DNA of 64,000 bases from Mucilaginibacter gracilis. Lineage in GTDB: Bacteria; Bacteroidota; Bacteroidia; Sphingobacteriales; Sphingobacteriaceae. Where the stretch lies: positions 4,898,001 through 4,962,000 of the forward strand of contig NZ_RBKU01000001.1 of the NCBI RefSeq assembly GCF_003633615.1, in the 5' to 3' direction. Positions 49,876-58,671 of this stretch are shown piece by piece (position 1 is the first letter of the stretch; each line of letters opens with the position of its first letter). The position numbers were made by a program, and so were the translations under genes. The notes beneath the pieces are model-generated. The model saw only the letters and a list, made by a program, of their open reading frames with translations. It had not been told where the DNA came from and ran no database searches.

Positions 49876-52347
49876 TTGATTGCCGGGAAAAACGTAAACT
49901 GGCTGCAGGAATCTGTTAACCTGTTAGCCCAAATGTATGTTATTAAAGAAGGGGACGACAGGGTAAAGCTTTTTAACCAAACCACACGCTGCATTCAAAA
50001 ACATGCAAATGCAGCAACAGTGGCATTAATTGAGTTGCAAGATGCTGTTACCGCCCGCAATGTTGCCTGCTACCCTGCTGCCTTAGCACCTCAGGTTTAC
50101 GACGCTTATTTTATTGAAAGTATAACTCACAAAACCAGGGTTATAACCAAACCCGGTACCGATTTTAATAACATCAACGGCTTTTTTATTTATTTGCCTT
50201 TAAACGAAAAAAAATTTAAAGGCGCATTAATAATTTATTACGAAGATGTTTTTGAACAAGATGACCTGTTTAAGCAATTTTTACAATATACCTGGCTGGC
50301 TATAAAAGATGTGGTGTGTTTAATACAAACACAATTTAATTTTGAACGGCTAAGCACCCGCTTTAACGCCATTATGGAAACCACGCCGCAGGGTATTGTT
50401 TTTGTAGACGATAGCGGTAAAGATGCCTGGGCAAATAAAAGGGCCGCAAATATATTAGGCGTTAATAACGATAAGAACGAGCCGCTAGCCATATCAATAG
50501 CCATGACAAAGTTGCGCAACGCAGCCGTAAACCAGGAAGATATACAACGCGAGGGCATGAAATTATTTAGCTCGCCCAACCAAACATTAATGGATTGGCG
50601 CTGGATATTTGGCGACCCGGTTTCATTAGTTTTAAGCGTATCGTGTACACCTGTTGTTTCCGAAAATATACATGGCAGGTTGTGGGCATTTACCGACATT
50701 ACATCATTGCACGTTGCAAACCTGCAACTTACCGAACTAAATTTAGAGCTTGACGAAAAGCGCCAAATTGCCGACGAGCAAAACCAGGCAAAATCGGGTT
50801 TCTTGGCCAACATGAGTCACGAGATACGGACGCCTATGAACGGCGTAATTGGCATGACAAGTTTGCTCATCGGTACTCCGCTTAACCATGAACAGCAAGA
50901 CTATGTGGAGACGATACGCATTAGCGGCGAAACTTTACTATCGCTTATCAACGATATTCTGGATTTCTCTAAAATCGAATCGGGCAAGCTTGATCTGGAA
51001 AAGCAACCCTTCATGCTTAACACCGTTATTGAGGAAACTTATGATTTGTTATCCCTCAGGGCAAACGAAAAAGCCCTCGACCTGCTTTACTATATAGACC
51101 CTAATGTACCTGCCGAAATTATAGGTGACATTACGCGAGTGCGGCAGATATTGGTTAACCTGGTTTCTAACGGCATAAAATTTACCCCCAGGGGCGAAAT
51201 TTTAATAAGCATCACGTTACTTAACCGGCAAAACGCCAAATACATTATTGAATTTACGGTTAAAGACAGTGGCATTGGCATTCCGCCCGATAAATTTCAT
51301 CGCCTGTTTCAAAGCTTCTCGCAGGTCGATTCCTCTACAACGCGCAAATATGGCGGCACTGGTTTGGGCCTTGCTATTAGCCAGCGTTTGGTTGAAGCTA
51401 TGGGTGGCAAAATACGGGTAGAAAGTGAATTTGGACAGGGCTCGTCGTTTATTTTCACTATCGAGGTAGAAGCCAACAGCAGCGTTAAGCAATTCTATAA
51501 AAAATCTTCGCTAAACGAGGTTATCCTGCAAAACAAGCGCATCTTTATTCTGGACGATAATCTTACCAACCTGCGTATATTAAAAAAACAGTTTGAGGTT
51601 TGGGAGATGGACGCTCAAATTTACCCCCATTACCAACCATTAATTGAAGCAATTGAAAGCCAGCACTTTGATTTAGGTATTATTGATATGCTAATGCCCG
51701 ATAAAGATGGTTTAGAGGTAGCCCGACTGATAAAAACCAAGTTTCCGGATAAAAACATACCTCTCATTTTGTTCAGTTCGGCTGGTTTTGTAACATTAAA
51801 TCAAACCGAAGATAAAAACCTGTTTGCTGCCGTACTCAATAAACCTGTTAAATACGAATACATACGCCACACCCTGCTAAATGTGCTTAATGTTGATAGT
51901 CAGCAGCCCGAAAATACCGGTAAAATAGTTCAAGAAACCTATTCGGGTGTAACCTCTATAAACGTTTTGGTTGCCGAAGACAATGATATTAACCAGAAAC
52001 TGGTGCGCCGTTCCCTGGAAAAACTGGGCCTTTTAAGCGATATTGTTTTTAACGGCATTGAAGTATTGCAGGCTATTGAACATAAACACTACGACTTAAT
52101 ATTTATGGATGTGCAAATGCCCGAAATGGATGGGTATGAAGCTACCCGCAAAGTTTTAGAACGTTATGGATCGGGCAATAAGCCTGTTATTATTGCCATG
52201 ACAGCCAATGCTTTAACCGGCGACAAAGAAAAAGCCATAAGCGAAGGGATGGACGATTACATTAGCAAACCATTTAAAATTACTGATCTGAAAGAAAAAA
52301 TCGACAAATGGTTTCCGCACTTAACCAAAGAAGCCACCGTAAATTAA
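49876..52347 (+). CDS. Hybrid sensor histidine kinase with two receiver domains
   Basis: A cytoplasmic kinase of about 823 residues from TTG 49876 (ATG 49933 is an alternative). Residues 1-150 look like a GAF-type sensor and 160-290 like PAS. Then comes HisKA with NMSHEIRTPMNGVIGM (phospho-His near 315) and a HATPase domain with NLVSNGIKFTPRGEI, DSGIGIPPDKF and GGTGLGLAISQRL. Receiver 1 (about 555-675) keeps its Asp in GIIDMLMPDKDG; receiver 2 (about 700-815) has IFMDVQMPEMDG. It has no membrane helix and no DNA-binding domain. The tight spacing with the RsbQ-like hydrolase suggests ligand-linked signalling. Confidence 0.9.
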   Translation: MIAGKNVNWLQESVNLLAQMYVIKEGDDRVKLFNQTTRCIQKHANAATVALIELQDAVTARNVACYPAALAPQVYDAYFIESITHKTRVITKPGTDFNNINGFFIYLPLNEKKFKGALIIYYEDVFEQDDLFKQFLQYTWLAIKDVVCLIQTQFNFERLSTRFNAIMETTPQGIVFVDDSGKDAWANKRAANILGVNNDKNEPLAISIAMTKLRNAAVNQEDIQREGMKLFSSPNQTLMDWRWIFGDPVSLVLSVSCTPVVSENIHGRLWAFTDITSLHVANLQLTELNLELDEKRQIADEQNQAKSGFLANMSHEIRTPMNGVIGMTSLLIGTPLNHEQQDYVETIRISGETLLSLINDILDFSKIESGKLDLEKQPFMLNTVIEETYDLLSLRANEKALDLLYYIDPNVPAEIIGDITRVRQILVNLVSNGIKFTPRGEILISITLLNRQNAKYIIEFTVKDSGIGIPPDKFHRLFQSFSQVDSSTTRKYGGTGLGLAISQRLVEAMGGKIRVESEFGQGSSFIFTIEVEANSSVKQFYKKSSLNEVILQNKRIFILDDNLTNLRILKKQFEVWEMDAQIYPHYQPLIEAIESQHFDLGIIDMLMPDKDGLEVARLIKTKFPDKNIPLILFSSAGFVTLNQTEDKNLFAAVLNKPVKYEYIRHTLLNVLNVDSQQPENTGKIVQETYSGVTSINVLVAEDNDINQKLVRRSLEKLGLLSDIVFNGIEVLQAIEHKHYDLIFMDVQMPEMDGYEATRKVLERYGSGNKPVIIAMTANALTGDKEKAISEGMDDYISKPFKITDLKEKIDKWFPHLTKEATVN

Positions 52348-52523
52348 TACTATTGTTTTGCACAATAAGCTATTACAGTTTCCACCAATACTGAGGGCTA
52401 TTAACTTAACACTACTTGTAGGCCTTTATTTATGCAAGCCTTTTAAGTTTAATAATAAATAAGGTGGCTAAGCCGCTATTTTTGTTGAAATTGCAAGCCA
52501 CTAACCAATAAGTGTGCAACCAC

Positions 52524-53297
52524 ATGACTAATAAAAAATTTAGCTCTTTATTTTTAATATTACTTATTGTGTGCTGTTCGTTTTCTATACAAAGTAAAAA
52601 AAACCTCAACTTGGTTTTTATAGGCGATAGCATTACCCATGGTTCCCGTTTAAAAGATTTTACCACGCAGGCTCCGCCTGTGTTTGCTACGGGTTACATC
52701 CAAAAAAAGGCTGGCTTTGGTAATATTCAATTTAGTAATCAAGGTGTTAGTGGTTATACCACTGTTGATTTTTTGCCCGCTACAAAAAAAGCATGGCCCA
52801 AGGTAATTGCAGCCGCAAATAATCTATATAACGATAAATCGGCCACCTTGGTGTTCAGCATTATGCTTGGCACCAATGATAGCGCAATAAGCGGCCCCAA
52901 TGGCGCGCCCGTATCGGCACAAAATTATCGCGCAAACCTTAAAACTATTGCCGACAGCCTTTTTAACCGCTATCCGGATTGCAAAATAATAGTTAACCAC
53001 CCCATATGGTACAGCCCCAATACAAATAACCGCTCTGTATACTTGCAGGAAGGCCTTACCAGGCTGCAAAGTTATTTTGATGAAATAGATGCCTTGGTAA
53101 AAGAATACAAAACTTTGCACCCTAAACAGCTTTTTTTGGGCGACACAAAAGCTTTTAGATATTTTAAAAAGCGCTACCAAACCGATTTGGGCAGCGAGCA
53201 AGGCGGACATGGTACTTTTTACCTTCATCCAAACGAAAAAGGGGCCGTTGCATTGGGCAACTACTGGGGCAAAGCGATAGCGAAAGTACTTAAATAG
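52524..53297 (+). CDS. SGNH/GDSL-family hydrolase
   Basis: A 257-residue exported or lipid-anchored esterase. An N-terminal hydrophobic signal (LFLILLIVCCSF) precedes the block I motif VFIGDSITHGS with the catalytic Ser. Block II-like NQGVSGYTTVDF and block III SIMLGTNDSAISG follow, and block V FYLHPNEKGAVALG carries the catalytic His. Proteins like this remove acetyl or acyl groups from polysaccharides. The start ATG 52524 is chosen over a GTG at 52512. It stands as a single gene. Confidence 0.88.
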   Translation: MTNKKFSSLFLILLIVCCSFSIQSKKNLNLVFIGDSITHGSRLKDFTTQAPPVFATGYIQKKAGFGNIQFSNQGVSGYTTVDFLPATKKAWPKVIAAANNLYNDKSATLVFSIMLGTNDSAISGPNGAPVSAQNYRANLKTIADSLFNRYPDCKIIVNHPIWYSPNTNNRSVYLQEGLTRLQSYFDEIDALVKEYKTLHPKQLFLGDTKAFRYFKKRYQTDLGSEQGGHGTFYLHPNEKGAVALGNYWGKAIAKVLK

Positions 53298-53384
53298 TAA
53301 CCATAAAAATTACATAATGGCTGTTAAACACAAAATAATTAACTTATTTTGCACCTAATTTTTCACTGGTTTATTTTTTTAACT

Positions 53385-54989
53385 ATGACCCCATTTTCTT
53401 TCATTAAAAAATACGTTTTTGTAGCGGCTCTCTGTATTGCTCCCTTTTACGTTCAGGCACAAAGTACTCCAAAACCAAACTGGCAAAACCTTGACCTTGC
53501 AACAGATACCACCTTTGGCATAAGCACCGAGAAGGCTTATACTGAGTTACTAAAAGGCAAAAAAGCCCTACCTGTTATTGTTGCCGTTATTGATGGCGGC
53601 GTGGATATTGACCACGAAGACCTTAAAACGGTGATATGGACAAATAAAAAAGAAAAGCCAGGAAACAAATTAGACGACGACAAAAACGGATATATTGACG
53701 ATATACACGGCTGGAACTTTATTGGCTCGGCAAAGGGCAATATTGAGTTTGAGAACATGGAGGCCACGCGCATTATCCGCAAATTTAAACCCAAATTTAA
53801 AGATGTTACATCGGAAGCCAATGTTAGCGCCGCCGATTTAGCCGATTATAAAACCTATGTAGCTGCTGTTGCCGAGCGCGACAAGTTGCTGGCACCTGCC
53901 GAAGCCAACCTGAAAGGCATTACCGCTTTTAAAGAAACTTTAGACGAGATGCTGAAAAGCAAACCGGCCGATAAATCTGCCGGAGATTTCTTTAAAGATT
54001 TTGAACCTACCAGTGCCATCCAAACCCGCATAAAAACGGTAATGAGCCGGTTTGTAAAAACTGATGCCGATTTGGAGGATTTTAAAAAGAACCAGATTGA
54101 GGCAGGCCTTAAACATTACGGCGAAACGGTTAATTACCATTTAAACCTTGATTTTGATCCGCGAAGCATTGTTGGCGACGATCAAAACAACGATAACCAG
54201 CGCAATTACGGCAGTAATGATGTTTATGGGCCGGATGCGAGCCATGGAAGTCACGTTTCGGGTATAATTGGTGCTGTTCGCGATAACAACATCGGCATTA
54301 AAGGCGTCGCCGACCATGTTTGGATCATGTCTGTACGTACAGTACCTAACGGCGATGAGCGGGATAAAGATGTGGCAAACGCTATCCGCTACGCTGCGGC
54401 AAATGGTGCGAAAGTAATAAACATGAGCTTTGGTAAACCATTTGCTACCGATAAAAAAGTAGTTGACGATGCTGTTAAATACGCTATCAGCAAAGATGTT
54501 TTGCTAATACACGCCGCCGGCAATGATAACGAAAACCTTGAACTGGAAAGCAACCACAATTACCCAAACCGCATTTATGCCGATAAAAGCGGCGTTGCAA
54601 GCAACTGGATAGAAGTTGGCGCGTCGGGCTTTAAAGACGACGAAACCTTGAAAGCAACATTCTCCAATTATGGTAAAACTATGGTTGATGTTTTTGCACC
54701 AGGCGTTCGCATTAATTCAACCACTCCAAAATCAACTTACGCAGTTTACGATGGCACCAGCATGGCGTCGCCCGTTGTGGCAGGGCTTGCAGCCTTAATA
54801 CGGTCGTACTATCCAAAGCTAAAAGCCGGCCAGGTTAAAGAAATTATACTTAAATCGGTAGTAAAAGTTAATCACGATGTTGTTGTTATTGATGGAGAAA
54901 ACCAAAACAAAGTGCCATTTACCGATCTGTGCGTTACCGGCGGCATCGTAAATGCTTATAACGCTTTAAAATTAGCAGCTACGTATTAA
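53385..54989 (+). CDS. S8-family (subtilisin-like) serine protease
   Basis: A 534-residue secreted subtilase. The signal peptide (KKYVFVAALCIAPFYVQAQ) is followed by the catalytic triad: Asp in VIVAVIDGGVDIDHED (near residue 69), His in ASHGSHVSGIIGA (near 288) and Ser in YDGTSMASPVVAGLAAL (near 458). Between the Asp and His lies a large insertion of about 180 residues (charged, helical), common in Bacteroidota S8 proteins. The start is set at ATG 53385; an upstream in-frame ATG at 53349 is less suitable for a signal peptide. Confidence 0.93.
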   Translation: MTPFSFIKKYVFVAALCIAPFYVQAQSTPKPNWQNLDLATDTTFGISTEKAYTELLKGKKALPVIVAVIDGGVDIDHEDLKTVIWTNKKEKPGNKLDDDKNGYIDDIHGWNFIGSAKGNIEFENMEATRIIRKFKPKFKDVTSEANVSAADLADYKTYVAAVAERDKLLAPAEANLKGITAFKETLDEMLKSKPADKSAGDFFKDFEPTSAIQTRIKTVMSRFVKTDADLEDFKKNQIEAGLKHYGETVNYHLNLDFDPRSIVGDDQNNDNQRNYGSNDVYGPDASHGSHVSGIIGAVRDNNIGIKGVADHVWIMSVRTVPNGDERDKDVANAIRYAAANGAKVINMSFGKPFATDKKVVDDAVKYAISKDVLLIHAAGNDNENLELESNHNYPNRIYADKSGVASNWIEVGASGFKDDETLKATFSNYGKTMVDVFAPGVRINSTTPKSTYAVYDGTSMASPVVAGLAALIRSYYPKLKAGQVKEIILKSVVKVNHDVVVIDGENQNKVPFTDLCVTGGIVNAYNALKLAATY

Positions 54990-55040
54990 AGCAACTGTAA
55001 TAATGGATTGAGAAGTAAATATTTTCAATTCAAAATACTG

Positions 55041-55106
55041 AGCCGTTAGCCTTAGGCGTGAAAATCTGATCTTTAAGAATGGATTTCCGCCGTAAGGCTA
55101 ACGGCT
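55041..55106. repeat. Perfect 14-bp inverted repeat overlapping a stop codon
   Basis: AGCCGTTAGCCTTA (55041-55054) and TAAGGCTAACGGCT (55093-55106) are perfect complements separated by 38 bases. The right arm is within the end of the symporter coding region, the left arm beyond its stop, between two convergent genes. A hairpin without a T-run, possibly an RNA-stabilising 3' structure. Confidence 0.6.
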
Positions 55107-56203
55107 TCTTCGTTTATAATATCTTCGGCGGGTATCCGGTTATGCCACCAGGTAGCTAAAGATGAGCCGTTAATATTCATGATAGGGCCAAACAACCCTG
55201 CCGCTAAGCCAATGGTTGATAGCCCGCCCATTAACAAAGCCAGGCCCGATGCAAGGCCTCCGTTTTGCATACCAACTTCTAATGATATGGTGCGGCAATC
55301 CTTCTCCTTAAAGCCCATTAGCCTGCCCAACCAATAACCTAGTGTAAAGCCCGCGGTGTTATGAATAAACACTGCAACTACCAATAGCAAACCAACCTGT
55401 AGCAAACTGTTGCGCCCGGCCGCAGTTATCACCATAATAATTAAAGCAATGCCCACCATTGATAAAACAGGCATAATGCTATCCAGCCATTTAACTTTCC
55501 CCCGGGCCACCCAATGGAAAATTAAACCGGCCACTATGGGTATAATAACAACCTTGGTGGTATCCCAGGCCATATCCAAAAAATGAACCTGTACCAATCT
55601 GCCAGCTAAAAGGCGCATTAACAAGGGTGTAAATAACGGTGCCAACAAAGTTGAAACTGTTGTTACGGCTATAGAAAGTGCCAAATTTGCCCTCGCCAGG
55701 TACGCCATTACGTTGGATGCCAGTCCGCTTGGGCAACATCCTACTAAAATTATTCCCGCAGCTATTTCTTTGGGGAAGTTAAACGCGTATGCCAACGTAA
55801 AGCCAATTAAGGGCATAATAGTGTAATGGCAAACCACACCAACAAAAATGGTTTTCGGAGTTTTAAAAACCATGCTTAATTCCTTTAAGCTTAATTCGCT
55901 GCCCATGCCAAACATAATAATCTGCAATAATGGTATAATCAGTTTGGTTAATTTAAAACCGCCAACGGCTACAAAATACTGCGGGTAATACATAGCCAGG
56001 CATACCCCCGCAATTACAAACAACGGAAAGGCAAAGCCTTTCAATTTAGCATCTTGCCTAAACACAACCGCCAGCGATGCTACCGACAGCATTAAAAACC
56101 ACCCTTCAATTTGTTTCAATTGGTTTAACACCATAAAAACATAAACAACCAATAAAACTACTGGTATAAAATATAAGGCTTTGTTTGGCTTAGGGTTGGT
56201 CAT
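55073..56203 (-). CDS. Bile acid:sodium symporter (BASS) family transporter
   Basis: A 376-residue inner-membrane protein with about ten helices. It has the BASS signature GMGSELSLKELSMVFKTPK at the end of helix 2 and ILVGCCPSGLASNVMAYLAR in the crossed-helix region. A Gly-rich NGGLASGLALLMGG near 320 and a FVVGGFKLTKLIIPLLQI-like segment also fit. Members of this family import organic anions such as bile acids, pantoate or keto acids with sodium. It lies alone, convergent with the protease gene. The substrate is not predictable from sequence. Confidence 0.9.
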   Translation of the reverse strand: MTNPKPNKALYFIPVVLLVVYVFMVLNQLKQIEGWFLMLSVASLAVVFRQDAKLKGFAFPLFVIAGVCLAMYYPQYFVAVGGFKLTKLIIPLLQIIMFGMGSELSLKELSMVFKTPKTIFVGVVCHYTIMPLIGFTLAYAFNFPKEIAAGIILVGCCPSGLASNVMAYLARANLALSIAVTTVSTLLAPLFTPLLMRLLAGRLVQVHFLDMAWDTTKVVIIPIVAGLIFHWVARGKVKWLDSIMPVLSMVGIALIIMVITAAGRNSLLQVGLLLVVAVFIHNTAGFTLGYWLGRLMGFKEKDCRTISLEVGMQNGGLASGLALLMGGLSTIGLAAGLFGPIMNINGSSLATWWHNRIPAEDIINEEAVSLTAEIHS

Positions 56204-56295
56204 TTTTAATTAATAGATGGTTTATGGCTATAAAATAATGCTTAAATATCAAAAATAAAAAGTGCTTAATGTTAAAAATGCAAGAAGATAGCAGT

Positions 56296-56643
56296 TTATA
56301 AACCCAACGCATTTTTAAGTTTCAAGGATAACTTAGCCACTACCAAATTATACGATTGCTGCGCATAAAACTCCCATTCTGTTTTAGTAAACCTGCTAAC
56401 ATCGTTAATATGCACCCATTTATACCTTGCCAGGTGCGGAGCCGGTTTAAAACCATCGCGCGAAGCTAACTCTTCAAACTCTTCGGGTGTAACTTTAAAT
56501 GCCGCATTGGGTGGCACAGCATCCGGCGATGTTATCAAAAACATTTTGCCTCCCACATTAAAGCACAGGTATTCTTCCCACTTAATATCCTTAGTTACAG
56601 CCGGGAATTGATCGCAAATGGTTTCTATGTCTTCAATGGTCAT
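56296..56643 (-). CDS. MmcQ/YjbR-family protein
   Basis: A 115-residue protein of the YjbR/CyaY-like family. It opens MTIEDIETICDQFPAVTKDI and includes YLCFNVGGKMFLITSPDAVP, then APHLARYKWVHINDVSRFTK, and a helical tail. Members have a CyaY-like fold and are annotated as DNA-binding, though the biological role is poorly known. An ATG eight codons upstream (56667) is an alternative start. It is a single gene in minus orientation. Confidence 0.82.
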   Translation of the reverse strand: MTIEDIETICDQFPAVTKDIKWEEYLCFNVGGKMFLITSPDAVPPNAAFKVTPEEFEELASRDGFKPAPHLARYKWVHINDVSRFTKTEWEFYAQQSYNLVVAKLSLKLKNALGL

Positions 56644-56792
56644 AAAATTAAATAAATTACTTGCCATTGAAATTAAGTAAAAAGCACAAAAGCAGATGCA
56701 TATCAGCTAAACTAAATTAAAATGCCCTGCCGATGCTTACTATTAACAAAGCATTCAGAAGGGCAATTTGATTTAGCTTTTTAAATATCGGC

Positions 56793-57479
56793 TTAGTTTT
56801 TAACAGGCTCGGCTTTTTTTGCTTTGGCAGCGTCGGCGTAAGCTTTATACATCTGTTTCCAGTTGCGGCCTTCGGTATTGGTAAAATAATCTTCAATTTT
56901 AGTTTTGTAAATTTTAAATATAACCGAAATCTGATCAACATTTTTATAATCAACCGCTTGCTCGCGGGCAGCTTTCAGGTTAGTTAAAATAAAGGCTTCT
57001 TCATCTTTATTAAGGTTAGGCACTATCGATTTATAACCATTCATAGTAAATGCCACCTTACCAATGGTGTATTTATCCAGCACCACGTCAACCTGTTCTT
57101 CCGTTAAATCCTTACGTAAGCCAGCCATTAGCGCTTCATGAACGCTTTTTGGTATGGTAGAATTAATAATAACCTGCCGCTCCAACTTACTGAATGTTTT
57201 GCCGGTAACGGGGTTTATTCCTTCGGGCACCAGCGTGTAATCATGACTATTATGCCAATCGCGCACTGCCTTTAAATGTGTTGCTATAGCCTGCTTTACA
57301 CGGTTTGCCTTTGCTGCATCGGTAAGGTTAAGGGCTGCAACAAATGTATTGGCCTTATTAAGCGGGTCCGATTTATCAACCTTGGCAGGTTTTGCATCGG
57401 CACCGTCCTGTGCTTTGGTTATTTTAGGGCTCAAGCAAAATGCGGCCACGGTTATCAATAATACAATGATTTTCTTCAT
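56793..57479 (-). CDS. DUF3826 secreted protein
   Basis: A 228-residue exported protein with signal KIIVLLITVAAFCLSPKI. A helical domain follows: LNLTDAAKANRVKQAIATHL, LTEEQVDVVLDKYTIGKVAF and IVPNLNKDEEAFILTNLKAA. The C-terminal end YFTNTEGRNWKQMYKAYAD is characteristic of DUF3826 as I know it. Such proteins occur in sugar-degradation loci of Bacteroidota; their function is unknown. It lies just left of the IS insertion and of the carbohydrate cluster, with which it may once have been continuous. Confidence 0.75.
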   Translation of the reverse strand: MKKIIVLLITVAAFCLSPKITKAQDGADAKPAKVDKSDPLNKANTFVAALNLTDAAKANRVKQAIATHLKAVRDWHNSHDYTLVPEGINPVTGKTFSKLERQVIINSTIPKSVHEALMAGLRKDLTEEQVDVVLDKYTIGKVAFTMNGYKSIVPNLNKDEEAFILTNLKAAREQAVDYKNVDQISVIFKIYKTKIEDYFTNTEGRNWKQMYKAYADAAKAKKAEPVKN

Positions 57480-57634
57480 GTAATTCCAGCTTAAAAATAA
57501 GTTTTAACAGGTTTATAATTTCACATAAAGTTATTGGGCATTGTGCGCACATCACTAAAACAACTTAGCACATCGTTGTACAATATTATCTTGTTTAGCC
57601 TGACGGCCATGGCAATAAAAAAATAATATTATAA

Positions 57635-58610
57635 ACCCGTAGTGCATTATCAGACTAAATTTATTTTAATGTGATTCATGTTCCTTTTAAAGATAAATTT
57701 GTTGAGGTATTGAATGGTGGTCAGGGCAGTTATTTTACTTAACGTCCTTGTCTTAAACCCCTCAAAAGTTTTGGCATAATTTCTTCTGATCATAAACTGA
57801 TCGCACAGTTGCGAAAATAGCGTTTCAATCCTTTTCCTTGATTTTTTGAATAGGTATGGATACGGTTTGAATTTCTTTTGATTGTTTCTCATCGGGGTTT
57901 CCAATCTAATGTTTACAGATTCAAAAAGATTGACCTGTACCTCTGCGGACAAATAGCCTTTGTCTCCAAGTAGCACGCAATCAGTCATTTGTTGTTGTAT
58001 ATCTTTCAGGTAATGTATGTCATGTACGGAAGCAGGGCTTAGGTCAAAGTTCTCAAAAACACCATCTACTGAACAAACTGCATGCAGTTTGTATCCATAA
58101 TACCTCGAACTTTGCGCAGCACAAAAACCATGGTTTGGAAAAGCGTATTCCTGTTCTTTGCAGATTTTACTTCTTGCTGCACGGGCATTTTTACATACCT
58201 CTAAAGGCATTGAATCGACAATGAAACAGTCCTGGACAGCGTTCAGTTTCTGAACAAGCTTTTTTCTCACCTCATTTATGTGCGGGAACAATTTTCTTTT
58301 TCTCTTATTGTAAACACTTCGTTCGATCAAGATATCAAGCGGGGTACCTTTCAGGTTTCTAAATAACTGATATTCAGAATCTATTCCACAATATTCAGCG
58401 GTCAAATTTAACGTAATTAACTCTAAATCAGACAGTCTTGGCCTTACTGGTTTGTAATAAAAGTCCTCTTTTATTGACAGTTTCCTAAACTCTTCTAAAA
58501 TAAAAGTGTAATTTTGAATCAAGTTGTTCATGTTTGTAATTGATTGTCAGTCAATACAATATACCATTTATTGGCGAAATGAACAACTTTCTTTATAATG
58601 CACTACGGGT
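57635..58610 (-). mobile_element. IS982-family insertion sequence, complete
   Basis: A 976-bp element bounded by perfect 16-bp inverted repeats (ACCCGTAGTGCATTAT at 57635-57650, its complement at 58595-58610). It is flanked by an 8-bp direct duplication TATTATAA (57627-57634 and 58611-58618). It carries one intact transposase gene. Intact ends, duplication and gene mean a recent, potentially active insertion, sitting in the gap between DUF3826 and the esterase gene. Confidence 0.93.
57650..58531 (-). CDS. IS982-family transposase
   Basis: A 293-residue DDE transposase. The catalytic residues are Asp106 (CFIVDSMPLEVCK), Asp190 (LLGDKGYLSAE) and Glu236 (SRKRIETLFSQL). The other features match IS982: a helical N-terminal region with RLSDLELITLNLTAEY, and YYGYKLHAVCSVDGV before the second Asp. 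The stop codon lies at the edge of the inverted repeat. The reading frame is uninterrupted, so the enzyme should be functional. Confidence 0.95.
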   Translation of the reverse strand: MNNLIQNYTFILEEFRKLSIKEDFYYKPVRPRLSDLELITLNLTAEYCGIDSEYQLFRNLKGTPLDILIERSVYNKRKRKLFPHINEVRKKLVQKLNAVQDCFIVDSMPLEVCKNARAARSKICKEQEYAFPNHGFCAAQSSRYYGYKLHAVCSVDGVFENFDLSPASVHDIHYLKDIQQQMTDCVLLGDKGYLSAEVQVNLFESVNIRLETPMRNNQKKFKPYPYLFKKSRKRIETLFSQLCDQFMIRRNYAKTFEGFKTRTLSKITALTTIQYLNKFIFKRNMNHIKINLV

Positions 58611-58671
58611 TATTATAAATTTGATAGCTAGTACAGCTAAAGCAAATTAAACCAATTAGCCACATCCAACC

